Shown here: one piece after another, positions 8,880 to 18,325 of the stretch | Layout: each line of letters starts with the position of its first letter | Position numbering within the stretch: the stretch's first letter is position 1 | Origin: Winogradskyella arenosi | GTDB taxonomy: Bacteria; Bacteroidota; Bacteroidia; Flavobacteriales; Flavobacteriaceae | Assembly: GCF_003337305.1 (NCBI RefSeq) | Contig: NZ_QPJO01000001.1 | Span: 372,001 to 436,000 of the forward strand | DNA: 64,000 nucleotides | Reading direction: 5' to 3' | Position numbers and translations under genes: made by a program | Notes under the pieces: model-generated | Seen by the model: only the letters and a program-made list of their open reading frames with translations | Databases searched by the model: none | What the model was told of the DNA's origin: nothing

Positions 8880-8887
8880 TACCTTTG
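8880..8887 (+). promoter_or_regulatory. Candidate -7 element of trpS promoter
   Basis: TACCTTTG fits the Bacteroidota TAnnTTTG consensus. A matching -33 TTG at the usual distance is not clear. It would give a leader of about 120 nt before trpS. Confidence 0.35.
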
Positions 8888-8991
8888 TTTTATATTACCA
8901 ATAGAAGTTTAATTAAAAAAGATTCCTCCTTAATTCCATACCCAAATTTAATTTTGAATTGGGTTAAGATCAAGGAACAATTAAAGAAATC

Positions 8992-9005
8992 CCTGCTTTT
9001 GCAGG
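8992..9005 (+). repeat. Hairpin just upstream of trpS start
   Basis: CCTGC (8992-8996), TTTT loop, GCAGG (9001-9005), ending 7 nt before the trpS ATG. A second dyad CCCAA...TTGGG precedes it (8941-8963). The CCTGC-TTTT-GCAGG form resembles short palindromic intergenic repeats common in flavobacterial genomes. It may affect ribosome access. Confidence 0.35.
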
Positions 9006-9012
9006 CATTATT

Positions 9013-9981
9013 ATGGCAAGAATATTAACAGGCGTACAAAGTACAGGAACCCCACATTTAGGAAACATTCTAGGGGCTATTTTACCAGCAATTGAAATGG
9101 CAAATGATGCTAAAAACGATTCGTATTTATTTATTGCGAATTTGCATACACTAACCCAAATTAAAGATGCTGAAGAATTAAGAAACCATACATATTCTGT
9201 TGCGGCGACTTGGCTTGCCTTTGGCTTAGATATTGAAAAAACAGTATTTTACAGACAAAGTGATATTCCGCAGGTTACAGAACTCTCATGGTATTTAAGC
9301 TGTTTCTTCCCTTACCAACGTTTAACTTTAGCGCATGGCTTTAAGGATAAAGCAGATCGTTTAGAAGATGTTAACTCCGGTTTATTTACCTACCCTATGT
9401 TAATGGCTGCAGATATCTTATTATATGATGCTGAAATTATTCCGGTAGGAAAAGACCAGTTACAACATATTGAAATGACCCGAGATGTAGCCTCTCGTTT
9501 TCATGCTAAAATGGGAGAAACTTTTGTTTTACCTGAAGGCAAAATACAGGAAAACGGTATGCTTATCCCAGGTACAGATGGAGAAAAAATGAGTAAAAGC
9601 CGTGGTAATTTTATCAATATCTTTTTACCGGACAAAAAGTTACGTAAAAAAATAATGTCCATTGAAACGGATAGTACGCCTCTTGAAGAGCCTAAGGATT
9701 GGTCTACATGTAATTGTTTTGCAATCTTCAGTTTACTCGCTTCCGAAGCTCAAATTGCAGAAATGAAAGCAAACTACGAAGGTGGAAATTACGGCTATGG
9801 GCACGCTAAACAAGCGCTATTTGAATTAGTCGTAGAACGTTTTGCAGAACAAAGAGAGCGTTACCACTACTATATGGATCATTTAGAAGAAGTCGATGCT
9901 GCTTTAGCTAAAGGTGCAGAAAAAGCAAAACTCGTTGCAGACGCCGTACTTGAGCGTGTGCGAGAAAAGGTTGGATACTAG
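9013..9981 (+). CDS. trpS: Tryptophan--tRNA ligase
   Basis: Class I aminoacyl-tRNA synthetase charging tRNA-Trp in the cytosol. The 322-aa length is normal. The HIGH-equivalent PHLGN is at 14-18 after GVQSTG, and the KMSKS loop is exact at 192-196 (EKMSKSRGN). The DIPQVTELSWYLSCFFP and VGKDQLQHIEMTRD blocks that bind tryptophan and AMP are present. Monocistronic; its long leader contains hairpins, but no T-box-like architecture was seen. Confidence 0.97.
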   Translation: MARILTGVQSTGTPHLGNILGAILPAIEMANDAKNDSYLFIANLHTLTQIKDAEELRNHTYSVAATWLAFGLDIEKTVFYRQSDIPQVTELSWYLSCFFPYQRLTLAHGFKDKADRLEDVNSGLFTYPMLMAADILLYDAEIIPVGKDQLQHIEMTRDVASRFHAKMGETFVLPEGKIQENGMLIPGTDGEKMSKSRGNFINIFLPDKKLRKKIMSIETDSTPLEEPKDWSTCNCFAIFSLLASEAQIAEMKANYEGGNYGYGHAKQALFELVVERFAEQRERYHYYMDHLEEVDAALAKGAEKAKLVADAVLERVREKVGY

Positions 9982-10011
9982 TTTTCACCTCCTTTTAAAA
10001 GCATTTGAAAT

Positions 10012-10046
10012 AAAAAAAGACCACTATCATAATAGTGGTCTTTTTT
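10012..10046. terminator. Bidirectional terminator between trpS and T9SS protein gene
   Basis: GACCACTAT (10019-10027), CATA loop, ATAGTGGTC (10032-10040), with an A run before and a T run after, so it can terminate trpS on the plus strand and the leftward gene ending at 10078. Confidence 0.85.
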
Positions 10047-10077
10047 ATTTAACAGTTGGGCTTATTGTTCCTCAACC

Positions 10078-13000
10078 TTAATTTATAATTTTCTTAGACA
10101 CTACGGTATGACCTTCTAAAGTAATAGAAGCCACATAAACCCCTTTTGAAAACTGAAAGTCTTCGGAAATACTATTAGATTGGCCATTAAACTCATAAGA
10201 CACCACCTGTCTTCCATTAATATCATAAACCTGAATAGCTTTTATAGCTGCGCCAGATTGTACATTTAATACGTTTCCTTTAATAAAAGCAAAGGTATCC
10301 GTCACTAAATGATCATCAACAGAAAGTATATTTTGATATAAAAGATTAAATCTTCCCGTAATTTCACCTTGTTCTCCTGTGAAGGTATATGGTGTGGTTC
10401 TTAAATCAACTCCAGTACCCAATAAGGTATCTTCTAAATAAATGCCTTGGGCAGCACTTACAAACACCGATCCTTCTAAATTACCAATAGCAATTGTATA
10501 CGACCCCGTTTCTGGCAAGCGTACTCCTAAAGGCACCACATCATCAACATCAAAAGGTAAAGGACGACCTTGAATAACCATTGCCCTGTCATTCAGCATA
10601 GAATATATGCCTAATTCCTCTTCATCAGCGTAGGCATCAAAAAGTCTATCTTTAGCTAAAGTTGCGCCATCTACATAACCCACCAAGGTACTTGCTGAAG
10701 CATTATTAGCATCAATAAGACTTAACCATACTAAATGTTTCTCTAAATCTTGCGTACTATTTACAGATACATTTGGTCTATAAAACTGTGAGTTATCATA
10801 AGCGATTTCATCTTCATCATAACGCATTTCATTTTTAAAAGTTACTGCTCCCTCAGAGGCATTATCATCTACCTGAACAAAAAATCCTTGTCCAGCACCG
10901 ACAAAACCATTGGCACTTGCAGGAGGATTAGCCCCTGTAAAGTTGTAACTCACATATTGTTGACCATAATTATAAGCTAAGGCTTGATAAGCAGCGCTTG
11001 ATAAAGGCGTTTCGCTATTAGGCATATCCATATTATTAGCCCATAATTTTATGTTCCCCTCTATAAGAGTGTTGTCTAATAATAATTGGTCAATGCTAAG
11101 TCCAGAAGGATAAGGATTCCCAATAAGATTTCTGTGTTTTTGTTCCGCAGTTGGTAAATTTGCACCTACCGATTTATACACCTCAATTGATACATCACCA
11201 TTATTTGGCGTCCCTGTAAAGCTCGCTGTAAATCCGGTTGATGCTACTTCTGAAGGCACTTCAACAGCATACCCTGTTGCAGTTTGCATAGCACCAATTG
11301 CAGACTCCCATGAGCCAGCTACACCATTAGTATTCGCGGTATTAACACCCCAACTAAAAGCTTGAGCTGTTTCTGATGGTGTTACATTAGCAACGTCAAA
11401 ATCAGCCACCGGTGAAGACCACAAAATAAAATCAGTGTCATCTAAATCACTCACCTCGCGATTCACAATTATGGCCCCACTATTTTCATTACTCGTCACC
11501 TCTTTAGTTTGAATTAAACTTGCACTATCATTTAATGTTAAGGTTCCACCAGACTCTACCGTTACGGCACCGTATAATTTTAACGTTGAACCCGATGCTA
11601 TGGTAACTTCACTACCTGAAGGCACTAAACAATCGCATCCTTCTAAATCTCCAGCTTCATTATAATCTGATGAAAAAACCAAACCACGATCTTGAGGATT
11701 TACCACCACACCAGCATTTTGATAAACTAAAGGCAATTGCCAATCCGTTCCGTTCCAATATACAGGAGTTCCTCCAATAGATAAACTAACGGGTACAATT
11801 ACAGACCCAAAACTATTGGTGGCCTTTAATTTGTAGCTTCCTAAACTGTTTTCATCTAAAGGTCCTGGAACGGTATAACTTGTTGTTGTCGCTCCGGCAA
11901 TAGCCGTATTATATTTATACCATTGGTAAGATAATGTTTCTTCAGGAGCACCCGTAGCATTTCCAGAGACTTCAGCAACACCTGAAAACGTAATTGTTGA
12001 TGTACTCGGTAAATTACACACAAACTGTGATACAGGATACTCCGTAAACACAGGAGTTTTAATATCAAAAGATCCTCTATTGTAGGCCAAAAAGGCTAAA
12101 TCTGCTGTTCCACCGGCTACCATATTGATATTATTGATCTCAGAAATGTTTGTGGCATTAATTTCAAAATCTTCAAATTTGAATGCTGCCATACGTAAAG
12201 GTCTTTCCTCATTATTACTGAAAGCTCTATTGGTTGGTGTAGCAATTCCGAAGTTAATACCCGATAAAAAGTTATATAAGTCTAAACGCCAACGAGCAAG
12301 TAAAGCATCTCCTTGATTATCACTCTCTTCTGAAATAGTTAATTTTATTGGTCGGCCCACGACATTATGTTCAGAATCCGTATAATAATACACATCTGTA
12401 CTTCCTGCAGATGCAATTTGTGAGATTAAAAAATCTGGCACATCATCATCTAAAGCTCCTAATTGTCCTCCACTACTAAAAAATTCTACATCGGCTGTGG
12501 CATTAAAGTTGGTCACCCCTGTTCCAAGATCTAAGCCATTAACACCATCAATAATGGCATCATAAACTGTGGTTCCAGAAATATTTGGAGATGTAATTGC
12601 AGTACCCTCGCCAACTTCACCGTCAATCATATCTGCCATGGCTAAATAGTTGTTACCATGTGTAACCCCATCAACTCCATTGGTTGTATAGGCGAAGAAC
12701 AATTGCGTGCTAAAGCTTACTCCGTTATCAGTAAGCAATGGATCATTAACACCTGTTGAATACGTTACCCCATTATAGGTAAAGGCTAATAAATCATGAC
12801 TCGTATTCGGCTTTAAATTATTATTTTCTGGATCGGCTTTCCAATCTGATGATCTCCAAAATCCGTTATAAGTTGTAAAAATCTCTGTGATTTTAGTGAC
12901 ATTACTGGTTTCCCCATTTTTCAGTGCTTTTGGTGTAGGACTAATGTAATTTATTACGATTCCTGTAGAAGTCCCGTCCACGACAAGTTCTCCCGTTTTA

Positions 13001-13269
13001 TCTACAGAACCTGTATGTGTAATTGTAAAAATCATTTCCGTAGAACTTAACAGGGTAATGCCACTATTGTTGATCCCCGCAATACTTACCGTTGTGCTTT
13101 CGGTAAAATTTGTTCCTAATACCCTAATTTCAGAATTTGTTGTAACACGACTTGGAAAAGCCTCTGAAACTGAAACCTGTGCAAATAAGCTATTTGAAAC
13201 AACTATTAAAAACATTAATACAGCCCATTTATGAACATGTCCTAGAAAAAAAGTAGTTTTTTGATTCAT
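10078..13269 (-). CDS. Giant T9SS-secreted protein with TIG and Ig-like domains
   Basis: A 1063-aa secreted protein of unknown target. Visible parts: signal peptide (1-30, ending SLFAQ), an IPT/TIG domain (about 31-110), a long unique central region (about 115-400) shared with the neighbouring paralogue (LDLGTGVTNFN, VYYYTDSEHNVVG, ATVMAAFKFEDFEI-like blocks), an Ig-like domain (about 415-500, ETLSYQWYKYN), the YWNGTDWQLP segment, and a type A T9SS sorting domain (about 985-1063, IKAIQVYDINGRQVVSYEF... GVYVASITLEG... KKIIN). It is exported through PorV/PorU-type T9SS machinery and probably anchored or released at the surface. Adhesin or matrix role is plausible but not shown. The hairpin at 13286 separates it from the paralogue upstream. 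Confidence 0.82.
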   Translation of the reverse strand: MNQKTTFFLGHVHKWAVLMFLIVVSNSLFAQVSVSEAFPSRVTTNSEIRVLGTNFTESTTVSIAGINNSGITLLSSTEMIFTITHTGSVDKTGELVVDGTSTGIVINYISPTPKALKNGETSNVTKITEIFTTYNGFWRSSDWKADPENNNLKPNTSHDLLAFTYNGVTYSTGVNDPLLTDNGVSFSTQLFFAYTTNGVDGVTHGNNYLAMADMIDGEVGEGTAITSPNISGTTVYDAIIDGVNGLDLGTGVTNFNATADVEFFSSGGQLGALDDDVPDFLISQIASAGSTDVYYYTDSEHNVVGRPIKLTISEESDNQGDALLARWRLDLYNFLSGINFGIATPTNRAFSNNEERPLRMAAFKFEDFEINATNISEINNINMVAGGTADLAFLAYNRGSFDIKTPVFTEYPVSQFVCNLPSTSTITFSGVAEVSGNATGAPEETLSYQWYKYNTAIAGATTTSYTVPGPLDENSLGSYKLKATNSFGSVIVPVSLSIGGTPVYWNGTDWQLPLVYQNAGVVVNPQDRGLVFSSDYNEAGDLEGCDCLVPSGSEVTIASGSTLKLYGAVTVESGGTLTLNDSASLIQTKEVTSNENSGAIIVNREVSDLDDTDFILWSSPVADFDVANVTPSETAQAFSWGVNTANTNGVAGSWESAIGAMQTATGYAVEVPSEVASTGFTASFTGTPNNGDVSIEVYKSVGANLPTAEQKHRNLIGNPYPSGLSIDQLLLDNTLIEGNIKLWANNMDMPNSETPLSSAAYQALAYNYGQQYVSYNFTGANPPASANGFVGAGQGFFVQVDDNASEGAVTFKNEMRYDEDEIAYDNSQFYRPNVSVNSTQDLEKHLVWLSLIDANNASASTLVGYVDGATLAKDRLFDAYADEEELGIYSMLNDRAMVIQGRPLPFDVDDVVPLGVRLPETGSYTIAIGNLEGSVFVSAAQGIYLEDTLLGTGVDLRTTPYTFTGEQGEITGRFNLLYQNILSVDDHLVTDTFAFIKGNVLNVQSGAAIKAIQVYDINGRQVVSYEFNGQSNSISEDFQFSKGVYVASITLEGHTVVSKKIIN

Positions 13270-13285
13270 AGTAAAAGATTTAAGA

Positions 13286-13311
13286 AAAGGGCGTAGGTGA
13301 CTACGCCCTTT
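13286..13311 (-). terminator. Terminator between the two T9SS paralogues
   Basis: Perfect 11-bp stem AAAGGGCGTAG / CTACGCCCTTT with a GTGA loop; on the minus strand it is followed by TTTTCTT. A second dyad ATTTAAGC / GCTTAAAT lies at 13361-13384. It ends the upstream paralogue and sits in the leader of the downstream one, so it could also attenuate read-through. Confidence 0.7.
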
Positions 13312-13392
13312 AGTATGGTTAAAGGTTAGTTATGTTTTTCAGTATTTTAAAAGCTCTTGTATTTAAGCGAAGGGGTGCTTAAATAGACTATT

Positions 13393-16300
13393 CTAGTACA
13401 TTAACTTTTTAGTGACTACACTACCATTATCTAGAGTAATAGAAGCAACATAAACACCTCTTGCAAAGTTAAAGTTAGTATTAAATGTATTTTCTGAACC
13501 TCTTAAGGTATAATTCACAACCGTCTTACCATTAATATCATAAACTTCAATAGCTTTAATACCATCAGAAGATTTAACATTTAAGGTCGCGTTGTTAATG
13601 AACGCAAAGGTTGTATCGGCAGCAATTTCATCAACTGAAAGTGTAACTGATGGCGTGTATCTTAAGATAAAACGATCGTTAAACACACCAGATTCAGATG
13701 TAAAAGCGTAAGTAGAGGCTCTTAGATCATGAACTACTCCTGTATAGGTATCTTCTACGTAAATATCTTGTTCTTGTTCTTCAAAAATACTTCCTTTTAC
13801 ATCAGCAATAGCGATTCTATAGATTCCACTTGCAGATACTTCGTAACCTAATGGTACGGTGTTGTAATCTACGAATGGTAAAGGAAGTCCTTGTATAACC
13901 AAGTTATCATCTTCAGAGGTTAAAGAATAAATATTAAATCCGCCATTATTAGTCTGTGCATCATAAACTCTATCTTTTCCTTCTGTAGCTCCTTCTACAT
14001 ACCCAATTAAAGTACTAATTGCACTATCATTTTCGTCGGCTAAGCTCAACCACAACAATTGTTTTTCAGTTGTTATACCTGCTTCTGTTGAACTTCTATA
14101 AAACTGATCGTTATCATACGCCTCTTCAGCATCGTTGTAACGCATGGCATTGGTAAAGGTTACATTAGATGAGCTATCAGCAGCATCTAAGACTTTCACA
14201 AAGAACCCTTGCCCTGAAGCAATATAGTTTTCACCTTCATTGGTTGCTCTAGATGATCCGGTTCCGTTGTAAGCGATATACTGGTCAGAGTAATTAAGAT
14301 TAAAATTGTCATAAAATGGATCATCGACAGATGCTGAGATTGGATCACTATGCGTCCATACATAAACGGCACCATCCAAATTAGTATTGTTGCTCAATAA
14401 TTTTGCTGGGTCTATCGCTGATGGATACGGATTCCCTATTAGGTTCCAATGTTTCTCTCCAGAAGCCATACTAGTAGATCCTGATGTTGGTGTTTTCTTT
14501 ACCTCAATATTAATATCACCATTATTAGGCGTACCTGTAAATGCCGCCGTATAGTCTATAGCAGAGGATACTCTTGCAATATAACCTCTTCCTATCTCCA
14601 TTATACCCGTAGCACTCGTCCAGTTTCCAACAGCACCAGGAACTGTATTGGCTCCATCGACATCCCATTTAAATTTTAAATTTCCAGGCATAGTAGATAC
14701 TGAAGCATCCTCAACAGGAGTAGACCAATACACGTAGTCATAAGCATGTAAGGTTTCCCCTTCAACGGTTCTTTTTACGATAATCTCTCCACTATTTTCT
14801 ACATCATTAATCTGCACAAGGCTCGCATCGTCTTCTAAGGTGAAAACCCCAGCAGGTATTTCATCTGTATATTCCCCATCAACTTCAACAGAAGGAATTG
14901 CACCCTCAACAGTTAAGTCATTAAAGAGCGTGATGGAGGTACCAGAAGGTATAATAACATTCTTTCCAGCTGTTACCGTACAGTCGCATCCGACTAAATC
15001 TCCAATTTGATTATAATCGTTAGAAAAAACTAAACTTCTATCACGATCATCTACTGTAACATTATTCTCCGCATAAGCAGATGGCAACTCCCAGTTTGTA
15101 CCATTCCAATATGTAGGAGTTCCACCTTCATTAATAGTAAAAGGTAAATCTACAGCTCCAAAATCATTTGACACTCTTACCCTGTAAGTCACATTTTCTA
15201 TATCAGACGCCTCTAAACTTCCATTAATCGTATACGTATTACTTGTTTCAGTTAAACTAATATGATTTTTAAACCACTCATATTTAATTGTTTCTCGCGG
15301 ATCTCCTGAACCTTCTTCAACACTCCCTAATGCTTCAAAAATAAGTGTAGTATCGTCAGGTGAAGGTAATCTACAGATATAACGAGACACTGGTAATTTA
15401 TCGATAATCGGAGATTTAATTTCGAAAGCTGATTTATTGTAAGCCAAAAAAGACATATCTGAAGATCCACCAGCGCCCATATTAATATTATCAACGAGAC
15501 CAATATTATCATCCGTAATATCAAAATCATCTAATTGAAATGCTGCCATTCTAAAACTTCTATGACCACCATTTGAAAATCCAGCTCCAGTAGAAAAAGA
15601 AGCATCGAAGTTTGCTGAAGTATTCATTTTATAAAAATCAACAAACCACTCATATAATCTTGATGAAGTATTATCCTGAAATATTACTTTTATTGGCGTA
15701 CCAATTACATTTCCATCAACATCAGCATAGTAATATACATCAGATCCACCAGGTTTCGCCATTTGAGTAATTAATAAATCAGGAATACTATCATTTGAAG
15801 TTCCCTCACTACCATTACCACTATAAAATCTAATATCAGCATCATTGTTAAAATTAGCAATTCCAGTTCCTAAGTCAAGGTTATTTTCCCCATCAATAAT
15901 CACATCATAAACAGTCTTTCTTACAGCGTCATTAAATCTTATTAATCCAGGATAACCATCAATTTTATCAGCCATACCAATAAAATTATTACTGTTTGGC
16001 TTTCCACTTACTCCATTTGTAGAATACGCTTTATATTCTTGTGCTACATAAACAACACTAGTCCCGTCTACACCTAAACTAGTCAATTTACTTTCAAGCG
16101 TTGCATTATCTACCCCTGTAGAAAAAATATAATCTATATTATCATATGTCATCTTAAACCCTAACAGATCATGACGGTCATTGGGCCAATTTGAAGTATC
16201 ACCATAAGAAAAACTTCCTGAATTCCAAAAGTTTTCACCATCTCCATTTTGATCCCAAGACGTATAGACCTCTCTAACTCTAAACTCTGAACCTTCAGTA

Positions 16301-16662
16301 ATTGTTTGTGATTCAGGTCTAACATAAGTTATATTTCTAGAGGCCACAGTATACGTGGCTCCAGTAACTGAAAGTGTTTTATCACTTTGACCGGAACCAG
16401 TACGAGTAATTTTAAAAGTCATTTCTGTAGGACTCACAAATGTTTTAGAACCAATAGAAATATCCGCAATGGAAATATTATTTTCATCTCCAGAGGTAAA
16501 TCCTGATCCAATGATGGTTACCTTACTCCCCGTAGTAACACGAGTTGGAAAGATATTATCCACGATTTGCGCAAAAGAAAATGTACTAAACAAAAGTAAA
16601 ACTGCTGTTATTACTTTTTTAGACGCTGTGAATGAAAAAACGGTAGGTAAAATTGTATTCAT
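13393..16662 (-). CDS. Giant T9SS-secreted protein with TIG domain, paralogue of the next gene
   Basis: A 1089-aa protein with the same architecture as the one encoded at 10078-13269: signal peptide (1-32, ending FSFAQ), IPT/TIG domain (about 33-115, beginning IFPTRVTTGSKVTIIG), a long shared central region (VIDGENNLDLGTGIANFN, VYYYADVDGNVIG, FRMAAFQLDDFDI), an Ig-like part (about 435-520), the YWNGTNWELP block, and a type A T9SS sorting domain at the C-terminus (IKAIEVYDINGKTVVNYTL... GVYVASITLDNG... KKLMY). It precedes its paralogue by 123 bp in the same orientation, indicating a tandem duplication. Function unknown; a cell-surface adhesin or structural protein is the best guess. Confidence 0.82.
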   Translation of the reverse strand: MNTILPTVFSFTASKKVITAVLLLFSTFSFAQIVDNIFPTRVTTGSKVTIIGSGFTSGDENNISIADISIGSKTFVSPTEMTFKITRTGSGQSDKTLSVTGATYTVASRNITYVRPESQTITEGSEFRVREVYTSWDQNGDGENFWNSGSFSYGDTSNWPNDRHDLLGFKMTYDNIDYIFSTGVDNATLESKLTSLGVDGTSVVYVAQEYKAYSTNGVSGKPNSNNFIGMADKIDGYPGLIRFNDAVRKTVYDVIIDGENNLDLGTGIANFNNDADIRFYSGNGSEGTSNDSIPDLLITQMAKPGGSDVYYYADVDGNVIGTPIKVIFQDNTSSRLYEWFVDFYKMNTSANFDASFSTGAGFSNGGHRSFRMAAFQLDDFDITDDNIGLVDNINMGAGGSSDMSFLAYNKSAFEIKSPIIDKLPVSRYICRLPSPDDTTLIFEALGSVEEGSGDPRETIKYEWFKNHISLTETSNTYTINGSLEASDIENVTYRVRVSNDFGAVDLPFTINEGGTPTYWNGTNWELPSAYAENNVTVDDRDRSLVFSNDYNQIGDLVGCDCTVTAGKNVIIPSGTSITLFNDLTVEGAIPSVEVDGEYTDEIPAGVFTLEDDASLVQINDVENSGEIIVKRTVEGETLHAYDYVYWSTPVEDASVSTMPGNLKFKWDVDGANTVPGAVGNWTSATGIMEIGRGYIARVSSAIDYTAAFTGTPNNGDINIEVKKTPTSGSTSMASGEKHWNLIGNPYPSAIDPAKLLSNNTNLDGAVYVWTHSDPISASVDDPFYDNFNLNYSDQYIAYNGTGSSRATNEGENYIASGQGFFVKVLDAADSSSNVTFTNAMRYNDAEEAYDNDQFYRSSTEAGITTEKQLLWLSLADENDSAISTLIGYVEGATEGKDRVYDAQTNNGGFNIYSLTSEDDNLVIQGLPLPFVDYNTVPLGYEVSASGIYRIAIADVKGSIFEEQEQDIYVEDTYTGVVHDLRASTYAFTSESGVFNDRFILRYTPSVTLSVDEIAADTTFAFINNATLNVKSSDGIKAIEVYDINGKTVVNYTLRGSENTFNTNFNFARGVYVASITLDNGSVVTKKLMY

Positions 16663-16844
16663 AGGTTAAAATTTTAAAGTCTTTTGAATTGATATTAACA
16701 TAAGAGATTGTTCTTCGGCTTATATCATTTCAGTGTAAATTTGGGTTTCACACTACAAATGTGGTACAGATTAGGCGTTCGCCAAAAAATATTAGCTGAT
16801 GTGTAAGTAATTTCCTTTTAAGTGTAGAAATGCGCACATAACTG

Positions 16845-16880
16845 CCACGAACGGTGGTTTTTAAAGGACAAAATATGTCC
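16845..16880. other. Hairpins in the dprA / T9SS gene spacer
   Basis: CCAC-GAACG-GTGG (16845-16857) and GGACA-AAATA-TGTCC (16866-16880) lie just past the dprA stop on the minus strand. They may end dprA transcription, although T runs are short. The rest of the spacer (16663-16844) should hold the promoter of the leftward giant gene; no clear consensus was found. Confidence 0.35.
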
Positions 16881-16902
16881 GTTTTAGATAAAGTTTTAAC
16901 AG

Positions 16903-18021
16903 TTATTTTGCAATTAACTGAAATAATTTACCCGGTAAAGGTCGCACAAGGTCCTTTAATTCTAGGTTTAAAAGCAAGCTGGCTAGCTTGTAAGTGGGGA
17001 TCCCACAAGCGAGTGCTATGTGGTCTAAAGAGGATTTATCATTAACTTTCAGGTAATCGAATACCATTTGCTCATTGGGCGTAAGGGTCACAAAAAGTTG
17101 GGTCTGTACCGGCGCTTTTTTGTCGGCTTCTAATTCCCAATTTAACATATAGGGCACATCTAAAGGTGTCGATAATAAATGGGCTTGTTGCGATTTAATA
17201 AGGTTATTACACCCCACACTTTGGCTATCCGTTGTGCGTCCCGGTACCGCAAAGACTTCTCGGTTGTAAGAGTTGGCGATATCAGCCGTAACAAGGCTAC
17301 CTCCTTTTTCTGCGGATTCTATAACAAGCGTGGCTTCACTTAAACCGGCTATGATACGATTGCGTTTTAAAAAGTTATTACGATCAAAGGTGTCGGTACT
17401 CCAAAAATCAGTAAAAAATCCGCCATGGGCTTCTACAGCTGCGACGTATTTTTTATGCACTTTAGGATAGATTTGATTAAGCCCATGTGCCAAACAGCCT
17501 ATGGTTTGTAAATTATGTTTTACCGCCGCTTTTTGAGCTGTAATATCCGTTCCGTAGGCAAAACCTGAAACAATAATCGGGTTATATGGCGCTAAATTTT
17601 CTACTAATTTTTCGCAAAACGCAATGCCATGGGTTGTAATTTTCCGCGCTCCAACAATACTAATGATTCGTTGATTTTTAATATTAATAGCACCACTCTG
17701 AAACAATACTACAGGACCATCAATACAGTGTTTAAGACGTTCTGGATAATGGTCTTCCGTAAAATATAAGACCTTTATATTATGTTGCTTTATAAATTTT
17801 AATTCCTGCTCCGCATCACCGATATGGTGTCTATCGGCAATTCCTTTAGCGGTTAAGGCCCCAATTCCATCTATTTTTAGCAAGGTAGACGGCTTTTCTT
17901 TTAATACCGCCTCTGGAGAACCACAATGCTTAATAAGCTTCTTGGCGGTTGTAGATCCAATTTTTGGAATGTGTTGTAAGGCTAAAGCATAAATGAGTTC
18001 TTGGTCTGTCATGACGTCCAT
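16903..18021 (-). CDS. dprA: DNA-processing protein DprA
   Basis: Loads RecA onto incoming single-stranded DNA during natural transformation. The 372-aa protein has an N-terminal helix-hairpin-helix part (about 1-65), the Rossmann-like DprA core (about 66-285, with ISIVGARK, VSGFAYGTDITAQKAA, CLAHGLNQIYP and GLSEATLVIESAEKGGSLVTADIA) and a C-terminal winged helix (about 300-372). ATG at 18021 and ATG at 18012 are both possible; the second (MTDQELIYALALQ) matches the usual family N-terminus better. The gene is transcribed alone. Its presence with recA suggests the cell could be transformable, but no comEC is in the window. Confidence 0.93.
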   Translation of the reverse strand: MDVMTDQELIYALALQHIPKIGSTTAKKLIKHCGSPEAVLKEKPSTLLKIDGIGALTAKGIADRHHIGDAEQELKFIKQHNIKVLYFTEDHYPERLKHCIDGPVVLFQSGAINIKNQRIISIVGARKITTHGIAFCEKLVENLAPYNPIIVSGFAYGTDITAQKAAVKHNLQTIGCLAHGLNQIYPKVHKKYVAAVEAHGGFFTDFWSTDTFDRNNFLKRNRIIAGLSEATLVIESAEKGGSLVTADIANSYNREVFAVPGRTTDSQSVGCNNLIKSQQAHLLSTPLDVPYMLNWELEADKKAPVQTQLFVTLTPNEQMVFDYLKVNDKSSLDHIALACGIPTYKLASLLLNLELKDLVRPLPGKLFQLIAK

Positions 18022-18325
18022 AAAATTTAAAATAGAAACCTACCTTAAACGAATATAACTATTTAATTATTAACATCATAACCTTAAATTTTATAACCAG
18101 AACATAGAGGCCTTTTCAATGCGTATATCAAACTCCTAAAACATTCTCTATATTATAACAGCATTAAACTAATAGGGACTTCGCTTTAAAACTTCACCTT
18201 TCAAAACGACCGAAAGCCTTTTATAAACCATCAATAACAAGCCACTCGCGCTGCTCCTATTGTGATGTTAATAAAAATTTCGTCCAACACTTCTTTCAGA
18301 AATAAAAATTTTTAACTTTGTCTTT
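18022..18325. promoter_or_regulatory. Divergent spacer dprA / HU-SPOR gene with promoter element
   Basis: A 304-bp A+T-rich spacer without a credible ORF. On the plus strand TAACTTTG at 18313-18320 fits TAnnTTTG, with TTC at 18291-18293 (19-nt gap) as a weak -33, and would start transcription right before the ATG at 18326. Nothing else recognisable was seen. Confidence 0.4.

Noticed and set aside
8880..9012. T-box or tryptophan riboswitch before trpS
   Set aside because: No T-box bulge sequence, specifier loop or terminator/antiterminator pair was seen; only short hairpins are present.
11856..12316. Short open frames inside the giant T9SS gene on both strands
   Set aside because: They are alternative frames of a long, conserved coding sequence with a signal peptide and sorting domain.
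18022..18325. Small RNA in the dprA / HU-SPOR spacer
   Set aside because: No stable hairpin with a T run or clear paired promoter was found.
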